Source of the DNA: Kiritimatiellia bacterium
GTDB taxonomy: Bacteria > Verrucomicrobiota > Kiritimatiellia > RFP12 > UBA1067
Length of the DNA: 53,198 bases
Assembly: GCA_017406465.1 (NCBI GenBank)
Contig: JAFQYM010000025.1
Coordinates: 1-53,198 of the forward strand
Direction of reading: 5' to 3'
Position 1 is the first letter of the stretch. Every line of letters begins with the position of its first letter. The notes beneath the pieces were generated by a model, which was not told the origin of the DNA, ran no database searches, and saw only the letters and a program-made list of their open reading frames with translations. A program made the translations under genes and the position numbers. Shown piece after piece: positions 1-6,837 of this stretch.

Positions 1-51
1 CGTGTCGCGCACATGCGCGGCACCCAGCCTGTTTGCGATCTGTTGCTTCAT
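1..51 (-). CDS. 5' end of a gene running off the left edge
   Basis: An ATG at 51-49 opens 17 codons read leftward to the window edge without a stop (MKQQIANRLGAAHVRDT). A TAGAAT hexamer lies exactly 7 nt upstream of the ATG, the spacing seen at the leaderless starts of dapA and the XylR-type regulator in this window. No ribosome binding site is needed if transcription starts at the A of ATG. The fragment is too short to name. It could be a chance open frame, so confidence rests mainly on the promoter. Confidence 0.4.
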   Translation of the reverse strand, partial: MKQQIANRLGAAHVRDT

Positions 52-58
52 GGGGCAT

Positions 59-64
59 ATTCTA
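59..64 (-). promoter_or_regulatory. -10 element TAGAAT for the left-edge gene
   Basis: On the minus strand the sequence reads GGGGTAGAAT followed by 7 nt and ATG. The hexamer differs from TATAAT at one position. The first TCCGCTTTTGCT repeat (73-84) sits in the spacer just upstream, so that repeat may be an operator. Confidence 0.4.
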
Positions 65-72
65 CCCCTTTT

Positions 73-239
73 TCCGCTTTTGCTCACTACACCGGCGGCC
101 GCCCCCCATGGGGGGCGTGTGATTCTTCCTCATCCTCAACATCACCCAATGTTTTCAGGCACAACCACTCGCTGAAGCCCGCTCAACAGGCCTTCTCTTC
201 CCATTCCGCTTTTGCTAACTACAGTTGTCCGCTTTTGCT
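73..239. repeat. three direct copies of TCCGCTTTTGCT
   Basis: The 12-mer TCCGCTTTTGCT occurs at 73-84, 205-216 and 228-239. The last two are 23 bp apart, about two helical turns. The first two copies also share the following [CA]ACTACA. All lie in the 203-bp gene-free stretch (52-254) between the left-edge gene and the GH95 stop. The role is unknown; a regulator binding site for the left-edge gene fits their position. Confidence 0.5.
100..117. repeat. perfect 18-bp palindrome (C6/G6 arms)
   Basis: The sequence CGCCCCCC followed by ATGGGGGGCG is a perfect self-complementary 18-mer. It lies upstream of the left-edge gene's promoter and downstream of the GH95 stop. It has no loop and no T-run, so it is not a classical terminator; it could form a cruciform or bind a dimeric protein. 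Confidence 0.5.
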
Positions 240-254
240 TTCACCGCGACACAA

Positions 255-1661
255 TCAATCGATCAATCGCCCCTCCCACTTGCGCATGTCGATTGCCTTG
301 TAGCCGTCCGGCGCTCCGCCAGAGACTTTGAAATCCACACCGCCATCCTTGCTCCACGCGATATCGACCGTGTAGCCGCCCTGCGCGCGTAGACCCTTTA
401 CACACCCTTCCGGCCAGGCGTCAGGCAGCGCAGGCAGAATGCGCAGGAGGACCTTGCCGTCCGCCGTGCGCTCGTGGCTCTGGAGAAGCATTTCCGCGAT
501 GCCAGCCGTGCAGCCGAAATTGCCGTCGATCTGAAACGGAGGATGCGCGTCAAAGAGGTTCGGGTAGGTTCCGCCGGAACGCGGCGTGCCGTAGTTCGTC
601 CCCTTCTCGCCAACGAGCGTGAGCTGGTTGCGGAGAAGTCGGTAGGCACGGTTGCCGTCGAGAAGCCGCGCCCAAAGGCAGACGCGCCAGCCCATCGCCC
701 AGCCCGTCGACCGATCGCCGCGGTGCTCGAGCGAGACGCGGGCGGCCTTGAAAAGCTCTGGCGTCCCCGTGGAGGTAATCTGGTCGGAGGGGTATAGGCC
801 GTAGAGGTGCGAGGTGTGGCGGTGCGTGTCCTTCGGGTTGTCCCAGTCGCGGCTCCATTCCTGAAGCTGGCCCCACTTGCCGATGTGATACGGTTCGATT
901 TCCTCCGCGAACGCCCGCAGACGCGCAGCATAAGCCGAATCCTTGCCCAAGATATCCGTCGCCTTCGCAACGGCCGTCACGATGTCGCGCGCAATCGCGT
1001 GGTCCATCGTGTTGCCAGGGCCAATGGCGACGCCAAGACCGGGGATGAGGCCGTCCCACGGCGGCAGAATGCGCGCGTCAAACGAGACCGCGCCGGGACG
1101 GGACGCAGTCACGCGCAAGACCACAACGTCGTCCGTGAAGCTTGCGAACGCCTCGCGCACATACGTGACGCCTCCGCGCACATACGCGACGCGCGCGACC
1201 GCGTCGTCGAGCGAGAGTGTTCGCGTGTAGGCTTCCGCATCGCCGTCTCCGCCGAAGTCGATCTCGAGCTTGCCAAAATATTCGTATGCCGCCGCCCCGC
1301 GGTAGCCTTTTGGCAGCGTGTTCTTCACGGCGGCGTAGTCACCCGCGAAAATCTGCTCTCGCGCCTTCGCGAACGTCTCCGGCGAAAGGCCGCCTGTGAT
1401 GTTCGCCCCAGGTCCGCCAGACCAGATCGTGTCCTCGTTTATCGGGACAAGCTCCTTCGCGACGCCGCCGTAGACCATTGCGCCGAGGCGTCCGTTGCCC
1501 AGCGGCAGCGCTTCAGTCCATACTTGTGCCGGCGCATCGTAGAAAAGCCGTGCCTCGGACACCGGATGCGCCGGAACTGCAACCCTCTCCGAGGATATTT
1601 CGGCAAACGCCGCGCTCGCCGAGAGCGCGGCAATGAGACAGACAAATGTGATGCATCGCAT
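255..1661 (-). CDS. GH95 alpha-L-fucosidase-like protein, internally deleted
   Basis: 468 residues with a Sec signal peptide ([20 protein letters not shown]). GH95 enzymes hydrolyse alpha-1,2-fucosyl (sometimes galactosyl) linkages and are normally about 750-800 residues. Residues 35-200 match the N-terminal beta-domain ([28 protein letters not shown]). Residues from about 215 match the C-terminal half of the (alpha/alpha)6 catalytic domain: [15 protein letters not shown] with the expected acid Glu, [12 protein letters not shown], and FQIDGNFG with the expected Asp. The middle, including the NYWPAE-type segment carrying the two catalytic Asn residues, is absent. The frame stays open across the junction near nt 1010-1070. 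It is the last of three minus-strand genes (dapA, ispF, this). Activity is doubtful. An assembly collapse is an alternative explanation. Confidence 0.8.
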   Translation of the reverse strand: MRCITFVCLIAALSASAAFAEISSERVAVPAHPVSEARLFYDAPAQVWTEALPLGNGRLGAMVYGGVAKELVPINEDTIWSGGPGANITGGLSPETFAKAREQIFAGDYAAVKNTLPKGYRGAAAYEYFGKLEIDFGGDGDAEAYTRTLSLDDAVARVAYVRGGVTYVREAFASFTDDVVVLRVTASRPGAVSFDARILPPWDGLIPGLGVAIGPGNTMDHAIARDIVTAVAKATDILGKDSAYAARLRAFAEEIEPYHIGKWGQLQEWSRDWDNPKDTHRHTSHLYGLYPSDQITSTGTPELFKAARVSLEHRGDRSTGWAMGWRVCLWARLLDGNRAYRLLRNQLTLVGEKGTNYGTPRSGGTYPNLFDAHPPFQIDGNFGCTAGIAEMLLQSHERTADGKVLLRILPALPDAWPEGCVKGLRAQGGYTVDIAWSKDGGVDFKVSGGAPDGYKAIDMRKWEGRLID

Positions 1662-1701
1662 AACGTTCCCTGCGGAAATCGTGACAGCGAGGGAGGCGCG
1701 T

Positions 1702-2169
1702 CTACCTTAGAAGCGCAACGGCGTGGACGGCGATTCCCTTTCCTGCGCCGACAGCATCCATGCCCTCGTTCGTCTTCCCCTTTACGGAAATCCTGCCAAT
1801 GCCGATGCTCATCAACTCGGCAAGCGATGAGCGGATAAGATCGACGAACGGCCTAAGCTTCGGACGCTCGCAGATGACGGTGGCGTCGATATTCTCTATC
1901 GAGTAGCCGGCGCCGCGAAGCTCGTAGACGACGCTCCGGAGAAGTTCGCCTGAGTCGGCGCCCTTCCAGCGGTCGTCGGTGTCGGGGAAATGCGAGCCGA
2001 TGTCGCCAAGCGCCGCCGCACCGAGAAGCGCATCTATCACGGCGTGAATAAGGACGTCGCCGTCGGAATGGGCCTTCAGCCCGTCGCACTCAGGAATGAC
2101 AACACCGCCGAGAACAAGGGGCTTCCCGCTCTCGAAGAGATGCGAATCATATCCAAAGCCGATGCGCAT
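1702..2169 (-). CDS. ispF: 2-C-methyl-D-erythritol 2,4-cyclodiphosphate synthase
   Basis: 155 residues, normal full length for IspF. The enzyme cyclises CDP-methylerythritol 2-phosphate to MEcPP in the cytosolic MEP isoprenoid pathway. Visible signatures are GFGYDSHLF (metal-binding Asp and His), the [19 protein letters not shown] stretch with the third metal-ligand His, the [11 protein letters not shown] loop, and the closing KGKTNEGMD substrate loop. It lies 39 nt downstream of dapA and 40 nt upstream of the GH95 gene on the same strand, so it is probably read from the dapA promoter. No other MEP genes are in the window. Confidence 0.95.
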   Translation of the reverse strand: MRIGFGYDSHLFESGKPLVLGGVVIPECDGLKAHSDGDVLIHAVIDALLGAAALGDIGSHFPDTDDRWKGADSGELLRSVVYELRGAGYSIENIDATVICERPKLRPFVDLIRSSLAELMSIGIGRISVKGKTNEGMDAVGAGKGIAVHAVALLR

Positions 2170-2170
2170 T

Positions 2171-2205
2171 AAAACAGTTGAAAAGTTGAAAGGTCGAAAA
2201 GTTGA
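2171..2205. repeat. GTTGAAAAG-type short repeat between ispF and dapA
   Basis: Three imperfect units (AGTTGAAA, AGTTGAAAGG, CGAAAAGTTGA) fill the gap between dapA and ispF. The same motif family recurs between thiH and thiC (47538-47566) and inside the OPA transporter gene (7451-7490). Confidence 0.55.
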
Positions 2206-2208
2206 CGA

Positions 2209-3090
2209 CTAACAACTAATCAACCCGAGGGTGGACAGGGTCTTCTTCATCTGCGCGAGTTTCGAGTCGTCGGTCTCGCAGAGCGGCAGGCGAAACACGC
2301 GTTCGATCCTGCCCATGAGCCAAAGCGCCTCCTTGACCATGACGGGGTTGACGTCGATGAAGAGGTCGTGGAAGAGCGGATAGTACTTCGCGTGAATCGC
2401 GCGCGCACCGACGAAGTCGCCGGCAAGCGCAAGACGCATCATGTCGCCCATCTCCTGCGGTATGACGTTCGACGCAACGGAAATGACACCGTCCGCGCCG
2501 ACGGACGCCATCGGGAGCGCAAGCCCGTCATCGCCGGAAAGCACCGTGAAATCCGGGATGCGGTTCTTGATGGCGCTCACCCTATCGACGGAACCCGCGG
2601 CTTCCTTGATTGCTACGATGTTTGGGTGCTTCGCGAGGCGCACGACGACATCAAGCGGAATCTCGCGCCCCGTTCGCCCGGGCACGTTGTAGAGCACGAC
2701 GGGAAGCCCGAGGTCGGCGACCGTCATGAAGTGGCGGTAGAGCCCTTCTGGGTTCGGCTTGTTGTAGTAGGGCGTCACCTGGAGGCAAGCGTCCGCGCCG
2801 CCTGCGGCTATCGCGGCCTTGGTTAGCGAGACCGCCTCGGACGTGGAATTGGCGCCTGTGCCGGCGATGATCTTGCACTTCCCCGCGGCAAACTCAATCG
2901 TCTTCTCGATGACCTTGTGGTGTTCATCGTGCGAGAGGGTCGGGGACTCTCCGCTCGTCCCGACCGAACATATTCCATCGATGCCGGCTTGCGTCTGGCT
3001 TTCAACAAGCGAACGTAGCGCACCATAGTCTACAGACCCGTCCTTCGCAAACGGAGTGACGAGGGCCGTGATAGTTCCTGAAAGTTTCAT
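2209..3090 (-). CDS. dapA: 4-hydroxy-tetrahydrodipicolinate synthase
   Basis: 293 residues. It condenses pyruvate with aspartate semialdehyde, the first committed step to diaminopimelate and lysine. Visible features are ITALVTPF at the N-terminus, GTSGESPTLS (the usual GTTGE, with Ser replacing the second Thr), the YYNKPNPEGLYRHF segment with the catalytic Tyr, and VAIKEAAGS with the Schiff-base Lys. The start is placed at ATG 3090 because the frame extension upstream runs through a TATAAT promoter only 7 nt away, which implies a leaderless message. The last few codons run into a GTTGAAAAG-type repeat. Confidence 0.95.
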   Translation of the reverse strand: MKLSGTITALVTPFAKDGSVDYGALRSLVESQTQAGIDGICSVGTSGESPTLSHDEHHKVIEKTIEFAAGKCKIIAGTGANSTSEAVSLTKAAIAAGGADACLQVTPYYNKPNPEGLYRHFMTVADLGLPVVLYNVPGRTGREIPLDVVVRLAKHPNIVAIKEAAGSVDRVSAIKNRIPDFTVLSGDDGLALPMASVGADGVISVASNVIPQEMGDMMRLALAGDFVGARAIHAKYYPLFHDLFIDVNPVMVKEALWLMGRIERVFRLPLCETDDSKLAQMKKTLSTLGLISC

Positions 3091-3097
3091 GCCTAAT

Positions 3098-3103
3098 ATT
3101 ATA
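3098..3103 (-). promoter_or_regulatory. extended -10 TGGTATAAT of dapA
   Basis: The minus strand reads GATTTTGGTATAAT, then 7 nt (ATTAGGC), then the dapA ATG. The extended -10 is perfect (TGN-TATAAT). Normal initiation about 7 nt past the hexamer would start the RNA at the A of ATG, leaving no room for a Shine-Dalgarno sequence. Confidence 0.75.
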
Positions 3104-3169
3104 CCAAAATCTCCATGCGCGGGTTGCACAATATCGCATCTGCCGGCGGTGCTTCGCTGGACAGCGCCG

Positions 3170-3200
3170 CGCGCGGTTTACGAAATGGACGGCGCCTACC
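3170..3200 (-). pseudogene. leftover 3' tail of a DUF486-type gene
   Basis: The minus strand just past the EamA coding end reads, in another frame, VGAVHFVNRAR. This nearly copies the C-terminus of the neighbouring DUF486 protein (VGAVYFVNRARL). A 17-bp block (3170-3186) is identical to 4107-4123. The EamA stop codon lies inside this copied tail. It looks like the scar of a duplicated or recombined DUF486 gene. Confidence 0.5.
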
Positions 3201-4080
3201 CTCCGAGGCATATCAGGACGACGCCCGCGACTATGGCCGCGAGAGCCACGGCCTTGCGGACGAGGTTCGTCTCGTGGAAGAACTTCGCGCCGAGGAAAAA
3301 CGTGATGACGACGGAGAATCTCCGGAGTAGCGAGGCCGCCGAGATCGGGGCGCCCTGGAAGGAAAGCCCGGTGAAGTACATCCAGTCCGCTACCGCAAGG
3401 AGAATGCCGACAAGCGGAATCGACCACCGCCACTCGAAGGCGCCGCGCTCCCTTTGGCCCGGCGCAGCGCTGACGACGGCAAGCGCGACGCCGTAGAAGA
3501 CGACGAGTCCGATCTGGAAGACGAACTGAACCGTCTCGACGGGAAGAGCGCGCACCTGGAATATGTACTTGTCCCAGAGAGCCGACAGTGCCGAGCAAAA
3601 CGCCCCGGCGATAGCGCACCAGACGGCGCGGTTCCTAAAGAAGTCTATGCCCTCGTGCTTGCCAGCCCAAGAGAACGCGAAATAACCTGCGAACACCGCC
3701 GCCATTCCGACGAGCTGGATCGGCGACGGCCTCTCGCCGTACACTATGAACGCAACTACGAAGACTATCGCCGGTGCGGAAGCGCGTATCGGCGTCGCTA
3801 TCGATATCGGAAGCGTCCTTAGCGCACAGAAGGTGAACACCCACGAAGTGCCGACAATCACGCACTTTACGGCAGAAAGCGTGAGGATCTCCGCCGAAAG
3901 GCCGGACGCCACGGAAATGCGGCCGCAGAGCGCAAGCGCACCGACATACGCCGCACACCCGAAGCATGTGGAGCACAGCAGCGTCGGAAGGACGGCGTTG
4001 CGCTGCACGCTTGCCTTCTTGGCAAGGTCGTAAAGCGCGAGAAATACCGCGCTCGCAAGCGTCCATTCTGTCCAGCCCAT
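3196..4080 (-). CDS. EamA/DMT-family membrane transporter
   Basis: 294 residues, very hydrophobic, with about ten predicted membrane segments in two EamA-like halves (roughly 5-140 and 155-290), the usual length and layout of drug/metabolite transporters. The first half ends in a typical IAFIVYGERPSPIQLVG-like segment. The substrate cannot be read from sequence. It follows the DUF486 gene by 17 nt and is the last gene of the pyrB-buk-DUF486-EamA run. Its stop codon lies in a duplicated DUF486 tail, so its 3' end may have been reshaped by recombination. Confidence 0.85.
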   Translation of the reverse strand: MGWTEWTLASAVFLALYDLAKKASVQRNAVLPTLLCSTCFGCAAYVGALALCGRISVASGLSAEILTLSAVKCVIVGTSWVFTFCALRTLPISIATPIRASAPAIVFVVAFIVYGERPSPIQLVGMAAVFAGYFAFSWAGKHEGIDFFRNRAVWCAIAGAFCSALSALWDKYIFQVRALPVETVQFVFQIGLVVFYGVALAVVSAAPGQRERGAFEWRWSIPLVGILLAVADWMYFTGLSFQGAPISAASLLRRFSVVITFFLGAKFFHETNLVRKAVALAAIVAGVVLICLGG

Positions 4081-4097
4081 CGCCCCTTAATCGCAGT

Positions 4098-4469
4098 CTA
4101 AAGTCTCGCGCGGTTTACGAAATACACAGCTCCGACCATGCAGAAAAAGGCCCAGAGATAGTCCCAGCGCCATTTCTCGCCCATGAAGAGCAGCATAAAC
4201 GGGACGAACACGCAGACGGTTATCACTTCCTGTATGATCTTGAGCTGCGCCACGTTGAGCCCGTTCGCCGCACCAATCCTATTGGCGGGCACCGCGATGA
4301 CGTACTCGATCAGGGCGATAAGCCAGCTAATAAGGATTATCGCATAGACAGGCCAGCTCGCCTCGCCCGGCTTCTGCATCTTGAGATGCCAGTACCACGC
4401 AAAGGTCATGAAGAGGTTGCTGCAAACGAGCATCCCGACAGCCGTCGCCACGCCTATCTTTGATGTCAT
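4098..4469 (-). CDS. DUF486 (small DMT-superfamily) membrane protein
   Basis: 123 residues with four predicted membrane helices. Landmarks typical of DUF486 are SNLFMTFAWYWHLK near the N-terminus, SWLIALIEYVIAVPANRIG in the middle, and QLKIIQEVIT plus FMLLFMGEKWRWDYLWAF at the end. The family has the size of half a DMT transporter and its function is unknown. It starts 13 nt after the butyrate kinase stop, so co-expression is likely. A fragment of its 3' end is duplicated at 3170-3200. Confidence 0.85.
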   Translation of the reverse strand: MTSKIGVATAVGMLVCSNLFMTFAWYWHLKMQKPGEASWPVYAIILISWLIALIEYVIAVPANRIGAANGLNVAQLKIIQEVITVCVFVPFMLLFMGEKWRWDYLWAFFCMVGAVYFVNRARL

Positions 4470-4482
4470 CTTTGCCTTGTCC

Positions 4483-5598
4483 TTAGAGCCCGATGTCGCC
4501 GAAACCGGGCCAGACGTTGCGACCGGAATAGGTCAGCGGCTTTAGTTCGCCGCGGAGGACCTTGAGCGCCGGAAGCGCGAGCGCCTCCTGCTCCATCTCG
4601 CCGGGGTAGACCTCGATTGGCGCTATAAAGCCGCAGCGCGTCTTGATGCCGTCGACGATGTCCTTGAACCGGACGAGCCCGCCTGTGAGGAGAATCGCGT
4701 CGACCTTTCCGCACAAGACCGCCGACATCTCGCCGATCATCTTGCAGATCTGGTAGATCATCGTGTTCCAGACAAGCGTCGCCTTTTTGTCGCCCTTGTC
4801 GACGAGCGCGTGTATCGTATCAGAGTTGGAAGTGCCGAAGAGGTCAACGAAACCGCCCGCTCGCGAGCACCTTAGCCGCACGTCCGCGACGGAGTGCGCC
4901 TCGATGTAGTCGAGAAGCTGGAGGACTGGCACCGAACCGATGCGCGTCGGCGTAAACGCGCCCTCGCCGTCTGCGCCCATATTGCCGTCGACCATCTTTC
5001 CTCGCTCGTGCGCCGACACCGTGATGCCGCCGTCTATGTGCGCGACGATGAAGTTGCATTCCTCGTACTTGCGACCCATTTTCGCGGCGTGGAACTCAGC
5101 TACCGCCTTCTGGTTGAGGACGTGCGAGTGCGAGACGCGGTAGACACCCTTGATGCCGGTAAGCCGCGCCAAGTCGCAGTATTCGTCGACGTTCGTGGGA
5201 TTGAGGGTGAACGCCGGCTTCGAGTATTCCTGCGCAAAAACCCAGGCGAGCATGACGCCGAGCTTCGCGGGATGCTCTGAGCCGCCGACAGCCGCGACCG
5301 TGTCGTCGTAAAGCTTCTGATCGATTGCCGTTATGCCGCCGGGCTGCGTGCAGGCGCTGCCGCCGCGCCCGACAAATGCATCGATCGACCGCGGGCTGAC
5401 ACCCTCTGCGGAGAGCATGTCAAGGATAACGCCCTTGCGAAACGGCACCTGGTCATTCACGTGGGGAAACGCGAGAAGCACCGACGAATCGTGAAAAAGG
5501 CTCTTCTCGAAAAGGCACGTCTCGTTTTCAAAAAGACTCACCTTGGTCGAGGTTGAGCCAGGATTTATGACGAGCAGTCTGTATTTTTCTTTTTGCAT
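4483..5598 (-). CDS. buk: butyrate kinase family acyl kinase
   Basis: About 371 residues of the acetate/butyrate kinase (ASKHA) fold, phosphorylating short-chain acids with ATP or running in reverse to make ATP from butyryl-phosphate. Visible are VINPGSTSTKVSLF (phosphate-1 loop), VGRGG near residue 85, RVSHSHVLNQKAVA, NFIVAHIDGGITVSAHERGK and LLTGGLVR (adenosine loop). Three in-frame starts exist: GTG 5622 (overlapping pyrB), ATG 5610 and ATG 5598. ATG 5598 is preferred because GGAAG lies 5 nt before it and the core motif begins 7 residues later. No phosphotransbutyrylase gene is nearby, so the true acid substrate is open. Confidence 0.88.
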   Translation of the reverse strand: MQKEKYRLLVINPGSTSTKVSLFENETCLFEKSLFHDSSVLLAFPHVNDQVPFRKGVILDMLSAEGVSPRSIDAFVGRGGSACTQPGGITAIDQKLYDDTVAAVGGSEHPAKLGVMLAWVFAQEYSKPAFTLNPTNVDEYCDLARLTGIKGVYRVSHSHVLNQKAVAEFHAAKMGRKYEECNFIVAHIDGGITVSAHERGKMVDGNMGADGEGAFTPTRIGSVPVLQLLDYIEAHSVADVRLRCSRAGGFVDLFGTSNSDTIHALVDKGDKKATLVWNTMIYQICKMIGEMSAVLCGKVDAILLTGGLVRFKDIVDGIKTRCGFIAPIEVYPGEMEQEALALPALKVLRGELKPLTYSGRNVWPGFGDIGL

Positions 5599-5611
5599 TT
5601 GAGCTTCCATG

Positions 5612-6688
5612 TCAGTAGCCACAGTCCATGATCGACTTCTCGAAGCCGAACGTGGAGGCGATGAGCGCGGCGCGTATCCACATGCCGTTTCTCATCTGGC
5701 GCCAGTACATTGCGCGCGGATCGTGGTCGCAGCAAGTCGCGATCTCGTCGCGGCGCGGCAGCGGGTGCATGATTATGCCGTCCTTCGGGAGAAGCTTGAG
5801 TTCTTCGGCGCCGAACTTGAAGCGCGACGTGTCGATCTTCGCAGAAGCACCCTTCGACTCGTCCCACTCGTCTTGGATGCGCGTCATGTAGACGGCGTCA
5901 GCCGTGCGCACGGCCGCCTGAAGGTCGTCGGTCACCTCGAAGTCGACGCCCTTTTTCGCAAGGACCATCACGACGTCGGCGGGGACCTGGAGCTCCTGCG
6001 GCGCGACGAACACCTGGCGAACGTTCTTGAAGTTGGTGAGAAGATAGGAGAGCGAGCGGACCGTACGCCCGCGCATCAAGTCGCCGCAGAACACAACAGT
6101 CTTGCCGTCTATGCTGCCCTTGTTCTCAAAGGACCGGAAGAGAGTGTAGATGTCGAGAAGCGCCTGCGTCGGGTGCTGGTCCTTGCCCGAACCGGCGTTG
6201 AGGATCGGAATCGGGCGCGACGAGTTGGATAGCTCCCACGCCATCTTCTCGGCAAGCCCCTGTTCAGGCGAGCGCATGATTATCATGTCGAAGTATGACG
6301 AGAACGTACGGATGGAGTCTTCGTGACTCTCGCCCTTAAACTCGGACGAAGTCGCCGCGTCACGCACCGAGCCGGTCGTCACGCCGAGGATCTGGCACGC
6401 CGCGAGGTGCGAGAGGAACGTACGCGAGCTCGGCTGGGAGAAGTAGAGCATCGCGCGCTTGTGCGCAAGGACGTTCTTTAGGTAGAGAGCACCTTCCTTC
6501 GACTTGTTGATGAACCTGATTCGGTTCGCGAGGGCGCAGAGCCGTTCGAGAATGGGTCTGTCGAACTGCTGGGCGAAGAGCGTGTGGTAAGGCATTCCCT
6601 CGCCTTCGACCCTTTCAAGATATGGACGCTTCGCCTCGAGCGGAAGCGCATGAAACTCGTTCCAGCCGATGTCCGTAAGTCTTGCCAT
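5612..6688 (-). CDS. pyrB: aspartate carbamoyltransferase catalytic chain
   Basis: 358 residues. It makes carbamoyl-aspartate in de novo pyrimidine synthesis. Landmarks are SQPSSRTFLSH (carbamoyl-phosphate loop), GKDQHPTQALLD, CGDLMRGRTVRSL and the MHPLPRRDEI loop. At 358 residues it is longer than the roughly 310 of E. coli PyrB. No pyrI follows. The start is set at ATG 6688: the longer upstream frame runs through the promoter, and AAGGA lies 7 nt before this ATG. It heads a probable operon with butyrate kinase, DUF486 and EamA. Confidence 0.93.
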   Translation of the reverse strand: MARLTDIGWNEFHALPLEAKRPYLERVEGEGMPYHTLFAQQFDRPILERLCALANRIRFINKSKEGALYLKNVLAHKRAMLYFSQPSSRTFLSHLAACQILGVTTGSVRDAATSSEFKGESHEDSIRTFSSYFDMIIMRSPEQGLAEKMAWELSNSSRPIPILNAGSGKDQHPTQALLDIYTLFRSFENKGSIDGKTVVFCGDLMRGRTVRSLSYLLTNFKNVRQVFVAPQELQVPADVVMVLAKKGVDFEVTDDLQAAVRTADAVYMTRIQDEWDESKGASAKIDTSRFKFGAEELKLLPKDGIIMHPLPRRDEIATCCDHDPRAMYWRQMRNGMWIRAALIASTFGFEKSIMDCGY

Positions 6689-6715
6689 AAAAAAGTCCTT
6701 GTAAACGTTTGGGAT

Positions 6716-6721
6716 ATTATA
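6716..6721 (-). promoter_or_regulatory. extended -10 TGGTATAAT of pyrB
   Basis: The minus strand reads GGATTTGGTATAAT, with 27 nt from the hexamer to the pyrB ATG. This leaves a leader of about 20 nt that holds AAGGA. The motif is the same TTTGGTATAAT as at dapA, manA and nifU, but here in a leadered arrangement. Confidence 0.75.
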
Positions 6722-6837
6722 CCAAATCCTACGGCCCCGGGGATAGGGCTGAAGTTTTGTCGCCAACCAATCGGACACGCGAAAAGACTAGATGCCGTTC
6801 ATGAGGCGGTGGCCGAAGGCTTCTCCCTTGGATTTAC

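Noticed and set aside
54..67. Third copy of the TTGCAT-type operator (GCATATTC near position 56)
   Set aside because: Only one partial half-site matches, it overlaps a -10 hexamer, and no second repeat lies 22 bp away.
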